The notes: generated from the sequence alone by a model not told the origin. A stretch of 35,577 nt of DNA from Rhodospirillaceae bacterium (GCA_018699735.1 JABIRP010000225.1:1-35577), one strand, 5' to 3'; positions 7,787 through 16,771 are shown, numbered from the stretch's first letter. A program made the numbers and translations.

Positions 7787-9511
7787 GTGACCGATACAGC
7801 GACCGATACCCTAGCCCAAAAGGACCGCTCCGGCGAAGTCATATCCGGCGGCCACCTTGTGGCGAAAGCGTTGAAATCTGAGGGTGTCGATACAATCTTC
7901 ACGCTTTGTGGTGGCCATATCATCGATATCTACGACGGTTGTTTGGATGAAGGTATCCGTATCGTCGATGTGCGCCATGAGCAGGTCGCAGCCCATGCCG
8001 CCGACGGCTATGCCCGTCAAACCGGCAAGCTCGGCTGCGTCGTGACCACGGCGGGCCCGGGTTGCACCAATGCGATGACGGGGGTCGCCACAGCCTTCCG
8101 GTCAGAGAGCCCGGTCCTCCACATCGGTGGCCAAGGCGCGCTCACCCAACACAAGATGGGCTCGTTGCAGGATTTGCCGCATGTCGATTTCATGTCGCCA
8201 ATTACCAAGTTCGCAGCCGGTGTGCGCTCGACCGACCGGATTGCCGACATGATCGCGATGGCCGCGCGCGAGTGTTTCGCCGGTGCCTACGGCCCGTCCT
8301 ATCTTGAGATCCCGCGCGACGTCCTGGATCGCGAAGTGCCGGCGGATAAGGCGGTTCTGCCGCAGCCGGGCAAGTACCGAGCGTCCGTCAAATCCGTCGG
8401 TGATCCAGCCGATATCGAGCGTTTGGCCGACTTGCTTGTCAAATCCGAGCGCCCGGCGATCCTGATCGGCTCTCAGGTCTGGATGGCTAGAGGGCACCAG
8501 GAAGCGATCGATCTGGTCAAGAAGCTGAATGTGGCTTGCTATATGAACGGTGCCTCTCGTGGCACCTTACCGCCGACCGATAGCCACTACTTCAACCGAA
8601 CGCGCGGGCATGCGTTCCAGAACGCTGATTTGTTAATTATTGTTGGCGCTCCGTTTGATTTTCGCATGGGCTATGGCAAACGCATTCGCGATGACCTGAC
8701 CTTGGTCCACATCGACCAGGACTATCGCACCGTCGGCAAGAACCGGGACATTGACCTCGGGATCGCTGGTGACCCGGGCACGATACTCGCTGCCGTGTTG
8801 GCGGCAACAACCGGTGGTTCTGACAATGGTGCCAAAAGCCGTGAAGGCTGGCTCGATGATCTGCGCGGTCGGGAAGCGGCGGCGACCGAGAAGCTGATGC
8901 CGTTGTTCCTCAGTGATCAGTCTCCGATCCACCCGTATCGCGTCGCTTGGGAGATTAACGAATTCCTGACCGATGACACGGTCTATATCGGTGATGGTGG
9001 TGATGTTGTGACGATTTCGGCACAGGCCGTTGCGCCGCGCGGCCCTGGAAACTGGATGGATCCGGGCGCGCTTGGATCGCTCGGTGTCGGAACCGGATTC
9101 TCTTTGGCCACCAAGCTCGCGCATCCGAACAAGGAAGTGCTCTGCTACTACGGTGATGGTGCGTTTGGTATGACCGCATTCGACATGGAGTCGGCCAATC
9201 GCTTCGATGCTCCGTATCTGGCGGTTATCGGCAACAACTCGGCGATGAACCAGATCCGCTATGGTCAGATGTCCAAGTACGGTGAGCAGCGCGGTAACAT
9301 CGGCAACAAGCTCGGCGACATTCCGTTCTCCAAGTTTGCCGAGATGCTTGGTGGCTATGGCGAGGAAGTGACCGAGTCCCAGGAAATCGCACCGGCCTTG
9401 CAGCGGGCTCGCGAGGCAATCGCCAGCAGCCGCAAGTCGGCCGTGGTGAATATCTGGGTTGACCCGAACGAGTACGCGCCGGGCACTAAACGCCAGACCA
9501 TGTACAAGTGA
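7787..9511 (+). CDS. ThDP-dependent lyase/decarboxylase, 2-hydroxyacyl-CoA lyase-like
   Basis: The three-domain ThDP enzyme has about 574 residues. Numbered from an alternative GTG at 7778, the cofactor glutamate is in VRHEQVAAHAADGYAR (E68), the central domain covers about 205-345, and the ThDP/Mg site is GDGAFG (459-464) with NN at 486-487. GTG 7787 is preferred because AGGAG (7774-7778) is eight bases before it and would overlap the 7778 start. It does not look like oxalyl-CoA decarboxylase, which has a GIPITNL-type N-terminus and an NNGGIY motif; here these read TLCGGHIIDIYDG and NNSAMNQIRY. It resembles acetolactate-synthase-like proteins and actinobacterial-type 2-hydroxyacyl-CoA lyases. 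With frc next to it, formyl-CoA is the likely product. Exact substrate unknown. Confidence 0.82.
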   Translation: MTDTATDTLAQKDRSGEVISGGHLVAKALKSEGVDTIFTLCGGHIIDIYDGCLDEGIRIVDVRHEQVAAHAADGYARQTGKLGCVVTTAGPGCTNAMTGVATAFRSESPVLHIGGQGALTQHKMGSLQDLPHVDFMSPITKFAAGVRSTDRIADMIAMAARECFAGAYGPSYLEIPRDVLDREVPADKAVLPQPGKYRASVKSVGDPADIERLADLLVKSERPAILIGSQVWMARGHQEAIDLVKKLNVACYMNGASRGTLPPTDSHYFNRTRGHAFQNADLLIIVGAPFDFRMGYGKRIRDDLTLVHIDQDYRTVGKNRDIDLGIAGDPGTILAAVLAATTGGSDNGAKSREGWLDDLRGREAAATEKLMPLFLSDQSPIHPYRVAWEINEFLTDDTVYIGDGGDVVTISAQAVAPRGPGNWMDPGALGSLGVGTGFSLATKLAHPNKEVLCYYGDGAFGMTAFDMESANRFDAPYLAVIGNNSAMNQIRYGQMSKYGEQRGNIGNKLGDIPFSKFAEMLGGYGEEVTESQEIAPALQRAREAIASSRKSAVVNIWVDPNEYAPGTKRQTMYK

Positions 9512-9524
9512 CCATGTACACGTA
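9497..9524 (+). repeat. 14-bp tandem duplication across the ThDP-lyase stop codon
   Basis: ACCATGTACAAGTG (9497-9510) is followed directly by ACCATGTACACGTA (9511-9524); the first ten bases are identical. The TGA stop (9509-9511) falls on the junction of the two copies. Confidence 0.75.
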
Positions 9525-9630
9525 ACGATCAAGTTCAAATGGCGGTTGCGGGCCGGGTGGGGTCGGGTATTGACCGATCTTGCCCGCCCAGACCGCTATA
9601 TCGGTAGACGGAAAAGATTAAGAGGACGAG

Positions 9631-10872
9631 ATGACAAAGGCATTGGAGGGCGTCCGCGTTCTGGACATGACACACGTTCAGTCGGGACCGACGTGCACAC
9701 AGCTTCTGGCGTGGTTTGGCGCTGACGTGATCAAGGTCGAGCGGCCGGGTGTTGGCGATATCACACGTGGCCAGCTGCAAGATATTCCGGGCGTCGACAG
9801 CCTGTATTTCACCATGCTGAACCACAACAAGCGCAGCGTCACCCTTGATACCAAGAAAGAAGCCGGAAAGAAGATCCTGACCCGCCTGATCGAGGAATGC
9901 GACGTGATGGTCGAGAACTTCGCGCCAGGCGCCCTGGATCGGATGGGCTTTTCTTGGGAGCGGATCCAGGAGATCAACCCACGGATCATCTACGCCAGCG
10001 TCAAGGGTTTCGGCCCGGGCCCGTTCGAGGATCTCAAGGTCTATGAGAACGTGGCGCAGTGCACGGGCGGTTCTGCCTCCACAACCGGATTCGACGATGG
10101 CCCGCCGACCGTGACCGGCGCGCAAATTGGAGATAGCGGAACCGGATTGCATCTGGCTTTCGGTATCACGACGGCGCTCTATCATCGGACTGTTTCGGGC
10201 AAGGGTCAGCGCGTCGAATGCGCCATGCAAGACGGTGTCTTGAACCTCTGCCGGGTCAAGCTACGCGACCAGCAACGTCTGCCGCATGGCCCGCTGACCG
10301 AGTACCCGCAATATCCCAACACGCCGTTTGGCGACGAGGTCCCCCGCGCTGGCAATGCGTCAGGTGGCGGCCAGCCCGGTTGGGCGGTGCAGTGCAAAGG
10401 CGGCGGGGCCAACGATTATATTTACGTGATCATTCAGCCGCCGGGTTGGGCGCCGCTGATGCGCACGATTGGCCGCGAGGAGTTGATCGAGGATCCTGAA
10501 TGGGCGACGCCAGCGAAGCGCTTGCCGAAGCTCGACCAGTGTTTTGCGATGATCGAGGAATGGACCAAGACCAAGACGAAGTACGAGGTCATGGGCATCC
10601 TGAACCCGCTGAACGTTCCTTGCGGCCCGATCATGTCGATGAAGGAATTGTCAGAGGAGCAATCGCTCCGCGATACTGGCACCATCGTCGAGGTGGATCA
10701 CCCGACGCGCGGCAAATACCTGACCGTGGGAAATCCGGTGAAGTTGTCGGACTCGCCCTCGGACGTGACCCGTTCACCACATCTGGGCGAGCATACGGAT
10801 GAGATCCTGAGCCAGGTGGTTGGCTATTCCGCCGAGGAGATCGAAGCGGCCAAAGCCGAAGGCGCCGTCTGA
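9631..10872 (+). CDS. frc: Formyl-CoA transferase (class III CaiB/BaiF CoA-transferase)
   Basis: The 413-residue protein follows the formyl-CoA:oxalate CoA-transferase of Oxalobacter closely: [10 protein letters not shown] with Q17, [43 protein letters not shown] and [10 protein letters not shown], whose D168 corresponds to the aspartate that carries the acyl group. The glycine loop GGGQPGW is also present. The enzyme moves CoA from formyl-CoA to a carboxylic acid and releases formate. Two differences stand out: residue 48 is Gln (TRGQLQD) where I recall Trp in Oxalobacter FRC, and the loop before the glycine motif is shorter. Oxalate is therefore likely but not certain as acceptor. Confidence 0.88.
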   Translation: MTKALEGVRVLDMTHVQSGPTCTQLLAWFGADVIKVERPGVGDITRGQLQDIPGVDSLYFTMLNHNKRSVTLDTKKEAGKKILTRLIEECDVMVENFAPGALDRMGFSWERIQEINPRIIYASVKGFGPGPFEDLKVYENVAQCTGGSASTTGFDDGPPTVTGAQIGDSGTGLHLAFGITTALYHRTVSGKGQRVECAMQDGVLNLCRVKLRDQQRLPHGPLTEYPQYPNTPFGDEVPRAGNASGGGQPGWAVQCKGGGANDYIYVIIQPPGWAPLMRTIGREELIEDPEWATPAKRLPKLDQCFAMIEEWTKTKTKYEVMGILNPLNVPCGPIMSMKELSEEQSLRDTGTIVEVDHPTRGKYLTVGNPVKLSDSPSDVTRSPHLGEHTDEILSQVVGYSAEEIEAAKAEGAV

Positions 10873-10914
10873 CCGGCGACAAAGCTAGCGACCAGAACGA
10901 GGAAGGAATTTCCC

Positions 10915-11832
10915 ATGCGTATCATCGTCAACGGACAGCAAGCGTTCGGCAAGGCCAGCCTGGATGCGATCATCGAAAAGGGTGAGGACGAAGTTGTCGC
11001 CGTCTATACCGCACCCGACACTGAGGGTCGGCCTGCCGATCCGATTAAGGATGCGGCACTGGCCCACGGTCTGCCGGTCGAACAGCCGGCCAATTACAAA
11101 GACACCGATGTGCTTGAAACTCTCAAAGGCTACAACGCAGATCTGATGGTCATGGCGTATCTCACCATCTTCGTGCCCGAAGCGGCGCGTGATATTCCGA
11201 CCCACGGTTCGGTCTGCTTCCACCCGTCGCTCTTGCCACTGCACCGGGGCCCGAGCTCGATCAATTGGCCGATCATCTGGGGGGCCAAGAAAACCGGCCT
11301 CACCATCTTCTGGCCGGACGATGGATTGGACGAGGGCGAAATTCTGCTGCAAAAGGAAGTCGAGATTACGCCGGATGACACGCTCGGCTCGGTCTATTTC
11401 GACAAGGTTTTCCCGCTCGGTGTCCAGAGTGTTCTGGAGGCGATCGATCTGGTGCGTGGCGGTAATCCGCCCCGTATCGTGCAGGACGAGACCAAGGCGA
11501 CCTACGAGAGCTGGTGCAAGGCCGAGCACGGCAAGGTCGATTGGAACCGTTCGGCCGGTGAGGTCTACAACCAGATCCGTGGGTGCAACCCGCAGCCCGG
11601 TGCCTGGACGACCTTGAACGGCGAAACCCTGCAGATCTTTGATTGCGAGCCGGTGGAAGCCGGAGGCCGGACCGGCCGGATCGTCGATATCGGCGAGGAC
11701 GGCTTTAGTGTCGTGGCGGGCCGCGGCGGTATTCGTATCAAGCGCGTCCGTCTGGCTGGCGGTGCCAAGGTCAAGGCGGCTGAGTTCATCACCGAACAAG
11801 GTTTGGAACTCGGCGCGCGGCTGGGGACTTAA
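10915..11832 (+). CDS. Stand-alone 10-formyltetrahydrofolate hydrolase-like formyltransferase
   Basis: The 305-residue protein matches the N-terminal hydrolase domain of 10-formyl-THF dehydrogenase (ALDH1L) rather than methionyl-tRNA formyltransferase. It has an N-terminal catalytic domain (about 1-200) with CFHPSLLPLHRGPSSINW (102-118) and GLDEGEILLQKE (137-148), then a C-terminal oligonucleotide-binding-like domain (about 205-300). H103 and D139 correspond to the catalytic His106 and Asp142 of ALDH1L1. The position of the usual Asn (or Ile in ALDH1L1) is Cys101. No aldehyde dehydrogenase or carrier domain follows. Lying between frc and the formate-THF ligase, it probably moves a formyl group between folate and another carrier, or hydrolyses it; the direction is unknown. 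AAGGAA precedes the ATG. Confidence 0.85.
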   Translation: MRIIVNGQQAFGKASLDAIIEKGEDEVVAVYTAPDTEGRPADPIKDAALAHGLPVEQPANYKDTDVLETLKGYNADLMVMAYLTIFVPEAARDIPTHGSVCFHPSLLPLHRGPSSINWPIIWGAKKTGLTIFWPDDGLDEGEILLQKEVEITPDDTLGSVYFDKVFPLGVQSVLEAIDLVRGGNPPRIVQDETKATYESWCKAEHGKVDWNRSAGEVYNQIRGCNPQPGAWTTLNGETLQIFDCEPVEAGGRTGRIVDIGEDGFSVVAGRGGIRIKRVRLAGGAKVKAAEFITEQGLELGARLGT

Positions 11833-11886
11833 GGACCTGGGAACCTGGGAACCTGAGGATCTGGGGACCTGGGGACCTGGGGTCTA
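11823..11886 (+). repeat. Array of eight 8-bp units across the formyltransferase stop
   Basis: Eight consecutive 8-base units of the form GGGGACCT or GGGAACCT run from 11823 to 11886. Units 1, 2, 5 and 8 are imperfect; units 3-4 and 6-7 are perfect pairs. The TAA stop (11830-11832) lies at the first unit border. The unit length is not a multiple of three, but the array is essentially outside the reading frame. Confidence 0.88.
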
Positions 11887-11959
11887 GCAACATTCTTTGA
11901 ATAGCGAGTGGACGTCCCGGCTGGCCCGAGGCGCCAAATGAGAGAAGGAAAATCAAGGC

Positions 11960-13633
11960 ATGGTCAAATCCGATATCGAAGTTGCCCGCGAAGCGACAAT
12001 GAAGCCGATCATGGAGGTTGGCGCGAAACTGGGGATTCCAGCTGAATCCATGGATCCCTATGGCCATTACAAAGCCAAGGTGTCGATGGACTATGTCGCC
12101 TCTCTGAAGGATAAGCCCAACGGCAAACTGATTCTGGTTACCGGCATCAATCCGACAGCGGCGGGCGAAGGCAAGACCACGACCTCGGTCGGCCTCACAG
12201 ATGCCTTGAACCGGATCGGCGAAAATTCGCTGGTCTGCCTGCGGGAACCAAGTCTTGGCCCATGCTTTGGTATGAAGGGTGGGGCCGCCGGCGGTGGCTA
12301 CGCCCAGGTCGTTCCTATGGAGGACATCAACCTCCACTTTACTGGCGATTTTCACGCGATTGCGGCAGCCAACAACCTCTTGGCGGCGATGATCGACAAC
12401 CATATCTATTGGGGCAATTCGCTTGAGATTGATCAGCGCCGTGTCAGCTGGAAGCGCGCCGTCGATATGAACGACCGGGCTCTGCGTCAGATTACCAACT
12501 CGCTTGGTGGTATCGCCAATGGGTTCGCGCGTGAAGACGGGTTCGATATTGTGGTCGCCTCGGAGGTCATGGCGATTTTCTGTCTGGCGACAGACATTGA
12601 CGATCTGCGCAGCCGGCTCGGCAACATCATCGTTGGGTACACCCGCGAGCGCAAACCGGTCTATGCCCGCGAGCTTGAGGCGGACGGTGCCATGACGGTG
12701 CTGCTGAAGGACGCGCTGGCACCGAACCTGGTGCAGACGCTGGAGAACAACCCGGCCTTCATTCACGGCGGCCCATTCGCCAATATCGCGCATGGCTGTA
12801 ACTCGGTTACCGCGACGACGACGGCACTCAAACTCGCTGATTATGTGATCACCGAGGCCGGCTTCGGTGCTGACCTTGGGGCCGAGAAGTTCTTCGACAT
12901 CAAATGCCGCAAGGCCGGCCTGCGCCCGGATGCAGCCGTGATTGTCGGCACCGTGCGGGCCTTCAAGATGCATGGTGGTGTCGCCAAGGAGGACCTCGGG
13001 ACCGAGAATATCGAGGCGGTTCGCAAGGGTGTCTCGAACATTGAACGGCATGTCGAGAACACCAAGAAGTTTGGGGTTCCGGTCATCGTCGCCCTGAACC
13101 GTTTCATCACCGATACGGACGCTGAAATCGCGGCCGTGCGCGAAGTGTTGGCGGGCCATGGGGTCGATGCTGTCACCTGCACCCATTGGTCGGACGGCGG
13201 TGCCGGAACCGAAGATTTGGCCCGTAAGGTGGTTGAGGTGGTTGCCGAGGGCAAAGCGGACTTCAAGCCGCTCTACGGCGATGACCTGCCGCTGCTCGAG
13301 AAGATCCGTACCATCGCCAAGGAAATCTACCGCGCCGATGATGTGACTGCGCCGCCGGCTGTGAAGTCCCAGCTCAAAGCGTGGGAGGATATGGGGCTTA
13401 CGCACTTGCCAATCTGTATCGCAAAGACCCAGTACAGCTTCTCGACCGACCCCAACGCCAAAGGCGCACCGACGGGGCACGAGCTGCCGATCCGTGAGGT
13501 TCGGCTGTCCAACGGAGCTGAGTTTATCGTCGCCGTCGCCGGTGACATCATGACCATGCCCGGTCTGCCGCGCGTCCCGGCGGCAACCAAGATCACGATT
13601 AACGACGCGGGTGAAGTTGAAGGCCTGTTCTAG
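11960..13633 (+). CDS. fhs: Formate--tetrahydrofolate ligase
   Basis: The 557-residue enzyme has the usual length and all family landmarks. These are the P-loop region [19 protein letters not shown] (61-79), the substrate region [36 protein letters not shown], and the glycine-rich C-terminal [20 protein letters not shown] segment. It makes 10-formyl-THF from formate, THF and ATP in the cytosol. As last gene of the operon it would capture the formate released by Frc into C1 metabolism. A GAAGGAAAA ribosome site precedes the ATG. The gap to the preceding gene contains the 8-bp repeats. Confidence 0.97.
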   Translation: MVKSDIEVAREATMKPIMEVGAKLGIPAESMDPYGHYKAKVSMDYVASLKDKPNGKLILVTGINPTAAGEGKTTTSVGLTDALNRIGENSLVCLREPSLGPCFGMKGGAAGGGYAQVVPMEDINLHFTGDFHAIAAANNLLAAMIDNHIYWGNSLEIDQRRVSWKRAVDMNDRALRQITNSLGGIANGFAREDGFDIVVASEVMAIFCLATDIDDLRSRLGNIIVGYTRERKPVYARELEADGAMTVLLKDALAPNLVQTLENNPAFIHGGPFANIAHGCNSVTATTTALKLADYVITEAGFGADLGAEKFFDIKCRKAGLRPDAAVIVGTVRAFKMHGGVAKEDLGTENIEAVRKGVSNIERHVENTKKFGVPVIVALNRFITDTDAEIAAVREVLAGHGVDAVTCTHWSDGGAGTEDLARKVVEVVAEGKADFKPLYGDDLPLLEKIRTIAKEIYRADDVTAPPAVKSQLKAWEDMGLTHLPICIAKTQYSFSTDPNAKGAPTGHELPIREVRLSNGAEFIVAVAGDIMTMPGLPRVPAATKITINDAGEVEGLF

Positions 13634-13651
13634 GGCTGGTCTGAAAATCTA

Positions 13652-13693
13652 CCCCCTCGCTCTCCCATGCAGGTGCGTGGGTGGGGGAGGGGG
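13652..13693. terminator. Possible bidirectional hairpin between fhs and mipZ
   Basis: CCCCCTC (13652-13658) pairs perfectly with GAGGGGG (13687-13693), and a shorter TCCCA/TGGG pairing lies inside. It sits in the 61-base gap between two convergent stop codons. No T-tract follows on either strand, so it is not a classical intrinsic terminator. Confidence 0.35.
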
Positions 13694-13694
13694 C

Positions 13695-14567
13695 TCAACT
13701 CTGTGACCGCTTCGGTACCCGGTGCGGCAGTTGGAGCGCGTTCAACAATGAACGCACTTCCTGTCGAGCGGCAAGATGCGACATGGAACGGTCGCCTGCA
13801 TCACCCGCTTCGAGCACATCGATCATGGTCAGGCCGCGTGGAAACAACTCGCGGAAGATAACTCTCTCGGCAAATCCGGGGGCTATCCGAAATCCGAGAC
13901 GCCCGGACAATTCAGACAAGACCCGTTCCATATCCTGCTTGTTGCGAGCATGGATCTGTGAGAGCCGGTTGCGCATGACGATCCAGTCGATCGGCTTGGC
14001 GCCTTGTGCCGCGCGTTGTTTGCGTTGCTCCCAGATGGTTTCGGCATAAACGCTGAGCCGGCTGATCTTGCCGTTCAGGCCATCGACCTCGGCCAGTACA
14101 TCGAGATCGACGAAGCTGTCGTTCATCGGTGTTATCAGCTTATCGGCAAGACTGATGGCGAGGCGGCCGAGGAACGTGTCGGTGCCGGGGCAATCAATAA
14201 CGATGAAATCGCAGTCTCGGGAAAACTGGGCAATGGCTGTCTGAAATCGTTTGCGCTCATCGGCTTCGCCGACGACGCGGGTGCCTTCTCCGCTTCGGGC
14301 GATTTGCGCCAATTCCGGTAGCGGTAGGTTTGCGCCGTCCCGCTCAGCTGTGGCGCGGCGGTTCTCGACGTAGCGCGAGAGCGTCCATTGCCGGTTGTCG
14401 AGATCGATACAACCGACCGAAAAGCCAAGCCGAAGCAACCCGGCGCTGACGTGCATGGCGCCGGTCGACTTTCCGGAGCCGCCCTTTTCGTTGCCGAACA
14501 CGATCACGGTCGCGGGTGCTACCGGTTGTTCGGTGGATGGCGTGGGGGCGATATCGATGTCGGCCAA
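13695..14567 (-). CDS. mipZ: MipZ division-plane positioning ATPase
   Basis: The 290-residue ParA/MinD-family protein has a deviant Walker A, GNEKGGSGKST (25-35), the switch region IDLDNRQWTLSRYVENRR (54-71), a Walker B-like FIVIDCPGTDT, TPMNDSFVDLDVL, and the MipZ-specific C-terminal stretches RNRLSQIHARNKQ and FRELFPRGLTMIDVL. MipZ binds ParB near the poles and inhibits FtsZ assembly away from midcell in alphaproteobacteria. No in-frame ATG fits: a TTG at 14565-14567 is used, with GGGATCGGA upstream as a weak ribosome site. It is not functionally linked to its neighbours. Confidence 0.93.
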   Translation of the reverse strand: MADIDIAPTPSTEQPVAPATVIVFGNEKGGSGKSTGAMHVSAGLLRLGFSVGCIDLDNRQWTLSRYVENRRATAERDGANLPLPELAQIARSGEGTRVVGEADERKRFQTAIAQFSRDCDFIVIDCPGTDTFLGRLAISLADKLITPMNDSFVDLDVLAEVDGLNGKISRLSVYAETIWEQRKQRAAQGAKPIDWIVMRNRLSQIHARNKQDMERVLSELSGRLGFRIAPGFAERVIFRELFPRGLTMIDVLEAGDAGDRSMSHLAARQEVRSLLNALQLPHRVPKRSQS

Positions 14568-14638
14568 GGGGTCCGATCCCGAGCGGTTGAAGTGTCATCG
14601 TTTGTTACTGCCCGCGTGCTGTAACGTAAAGCGTCACG

Positions 14639-16702
14639 TCAAACGGGATCGGCTGGGCGCAGCCAGACCGCTGTATCATGGAACACGGCTCCCCCATTCG
14701 GTGGCCCGGGATCGGCGCTGATCAACAGGTTGATGCCGATCCCTTCCTCAAAAGCCGCGTTCGGCCAGACGCTCTCGACCACGACAACGTCGGGTAAGAC
14801 GCCGTCGAAATGCCGGACATGCAGGACGACATCGCCGAGATCGTTGCCGATTCGCGCTCGATCCCCATCGCCAAGACCGAGCTGCGCGGCGGTTGTGGGG
14901 TGTACCAGGACCTCCGGCCGGCCTTCAGCCTGGCGGCTGGTTGGGGTCTCTGTGAAGCTGGAGTTGAGGTAATTACGCGCTGGAGCGGCAACCATGCGCA
15001 AAGGCTTTTTATCCGTCGATGCGTCGATCAGATTGGCATGGTCTGGCAGAGTGGGCAGGCGTTCGTGATCAGGGCCCAAAGCCGACCAGTCGGCGGCAAA
15101 TTCGAACTTGCCGGATGCAGTCGGGAAACCGTTCAGGAAATGCGCGTCCTCGAAACTCGGTTGGATGTCGAGCCAGCGTTTGGTCAGGATTTCGTCGGCA
15201 CCAGGCCAGCCGGAGTTGCGCAGGGTGGCATCGGCCAACTCCCAGGCGCTCATCTCGAAGCCGGGATGCTTGCCGCCAAGCCGGCTGGCGAGCTGGTTGT
15301 TTACCCAGTGGTTTTCCCGGCATTGGCCGAGCGGTTCGATCACGGCCCGGGCAACCTGGATATGGCTGTGGCCGCCCGCCTGATAAACATCGTCATGCTC
15401 AAGGAATGTCGTCGCCGGGAGCACCACATCAGCGAACTTCGCCGTCTCGGTCATGAACTGCTCGTGCACACAGAGGAACAAGTCGTCGCGCATAAAGCCT
15501 TTGTGCACACGGCCAATGTCGGGGGCGACGACGGCAGGGTTGGTGTTCTGAACCAACATGGCCGTAACTGGCGGCCCCTGCCGTACGACTTCATCCTCGC
15601 CGGTTAGGACCGGGCCAATCCGCGACATGTCGAGCGTGCGGATCGCCGGATCTTTTACGTCCAGTCCTTCAATTAAGGTTTTGTCCCAATTGTAGGGGAT
15701 TCGGTTCGACCAGAAGGCGCCACCGGACTCGTGCTTCCACTTGCCGGTTACCGAGGGAATGCATGTGATGGCATGGATTTGCGCAACCCCGTTGCGTGAG
15801 CGCGACAGGCCGTAACCGACCCGAATATAGGCGCGTTCGGTTTCACCGTAGAGCTTGGCCAAGGCCTCAATCTCAGCGGCTGAGACACCTGTGATTGCTT
15901 CGGCCCACTCCGGCGTGCGGGTCCCCAAATGCTGCTGCATCTGCTCCCAGTCCACAGTGTATTCGGCCATATAGTCATGATCGGCGAACCCATCCCGGAA
16001 CAGCACATGCATGATGGCGCAGGCGAGCGCGCCGTCGGTGCCGGGCCGCAAAAGGACATGCTGGTCGGCTGCCTCGGCCGAGGGGGTGCGATAGGGATCT
16101 ATAACTATGAGCTTGGCGCCGCGCTCCTTGCGGGCCTGCGATATATGGGTCATGACGTTGACCTGGGTAGTGACCGGATTGCCGCCCCACACGATGATCA
16201 GATCGGCCCCTGCCATCTCGCGCGGGTCCGGCCCCATCGGCCCGCCGCAACCGCCGCGCCAACCGTTCTGGACCAGCTCGGTGCAGATATTTGCGGCCTG
16301 CCCGGAATATTTCAGCGCATGGCGCAATCGGTTGATCCCGTCGCGTTGAACCAATCCCATGGTGCCGGCAAAGTAATACGGCCAAACGGATTCCGAGCCA
16401 TGGGTTTCGGTCGCTTGAGCAAAGGCGCCGGCGACCCGGTCGAGCGCTTCGTCCCACCCGATCGCCCGAAACTTGCCCGATCCTTTCGGCCCGTCGCGCA
16501 GCAGGGGCTCGGTCAACCGATCAGGATGATGCACACGTTCGGCATAGCGCGCGACTTTGGCGCAAACCACGCCGGCGGTGTAGCTGTTGTCGCGGGCGCC
16601 GCGAACCCGGCCGATGGTGCGCGGATCCAAGCGCTCAATATCCAACGCACAGGTGCTAGGGCAGTCGTGCGGGCAGACCGAGTGCACAATGTCTAGAGGC
16701 AT
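14639..16702 (-). CDS. Molybdopterin-dependent oxidoreductase (formate dehydrogenase/DMSO reductase superfamily)
   Basis: The 687-residue catalytic subunit begins with a [4Fe-4S] motif, VCPHDCPSTC (C10, C14, C18; C-x3-C-x3-C), with a fourth Cys in VVCAKV (C47). Molybdopterin-binding stretches follow, such as LIIVWGGNPVTTQVN, and a C-terminal dinucleotide-binding domain (about 565-680). No Tat signal precedes the cluster, so it is cytosolic. The start at 16702 places GGAG eight bases upstream; a longer in-frame start at 16735 is possible. No clear Cys/Sec metal ligand of formate dehydrogenases is visible. Formate oxidation would suit the neighbouring C1 operon but is not shown. It may work alone, as no partner subunits lie nearby. 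Confidence 0.85.
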   Translation of the reverse strand: MPLDIVHSVCPHDCPSTCALDIERLDPRTIGRVRGARDNSYTAGVVCAKVARYAERVHHPDRLTEPLLRDGPKGSGKFRAIGWDEALDRVAGAFAQATETHGSESVWPYYFAGTMGLVQRDGINRLRHALKYSGQAANICTELVQNGWRGGCGGPMGPDPREMAGADLIIVWGGNPVTTQVNVMTHISQARKERGAKLIVIDPYRTPSAEAADQHVLLRPGTDGALACAIMHVLFRDGFADHDYMAEYTVDWEQMQQHLGTRTPEWAEAITGVSAAEIEALAKLYGETERAYIRVGYGLSRSRNGVAQIHAITCIPSVTGKWKHESGGAFWSNRIPYNWDKTLIEGLDVKDPAIRTLDMSRIGPVLTGEDEVVRQGPPVTAMLVQNTNPAVVAPDIGRVHKGFMRDDLFLCVHEQFMTETAKFADVVLPATTFLEHDDVYQAGGHSHIQVARAVIEPLGQCRENHWVNNQLASRLGGKHPGFEMSAWELADATLRNSGWPGADEILTKRWLDIQPSFEDAHFLNGFPTASGKFEFAADWSALGPDHERLPTLPDHANLIDASTDKKPLRMVAAPARNYLNSSFTETPTSRQAEGRPEVLVHPTTAAQLGLGDGDRARIGNDLGDVVLHVRHFDGVLPDVVVVESVWPNAAFEEGIGINLLISADPGPPNGGAVFHDTAVWLRPADPV

Positions 16703-16771
16703 AGGAAAATCTCCGGCGCAATTTGATGCGGCCATCTTATCCGGTCAGAGCGCTGGCGCGAACCCGCTACT

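Noticed and set aside
8633-9538. 301-codon minus-strand frame opposite the ThDP lyase
   Set aside because: Overlaps a full ThDP enzyme and has low-complexity, Arg-rich content without family features.
11789-13480. 563-codon minus-strand open frame opposite fhs
   Set aside because: The plus strand encodes an unmistakable formate-THF ligase with all motifs. The antisense frame is a by-product of GC-rich codon use.
14626-14637. Small inverted repeat around the end of the molybdoenzyme gene
   Set aside because: Only five of six stem pairs match and no T-tract follows, too weak to call a terminator.
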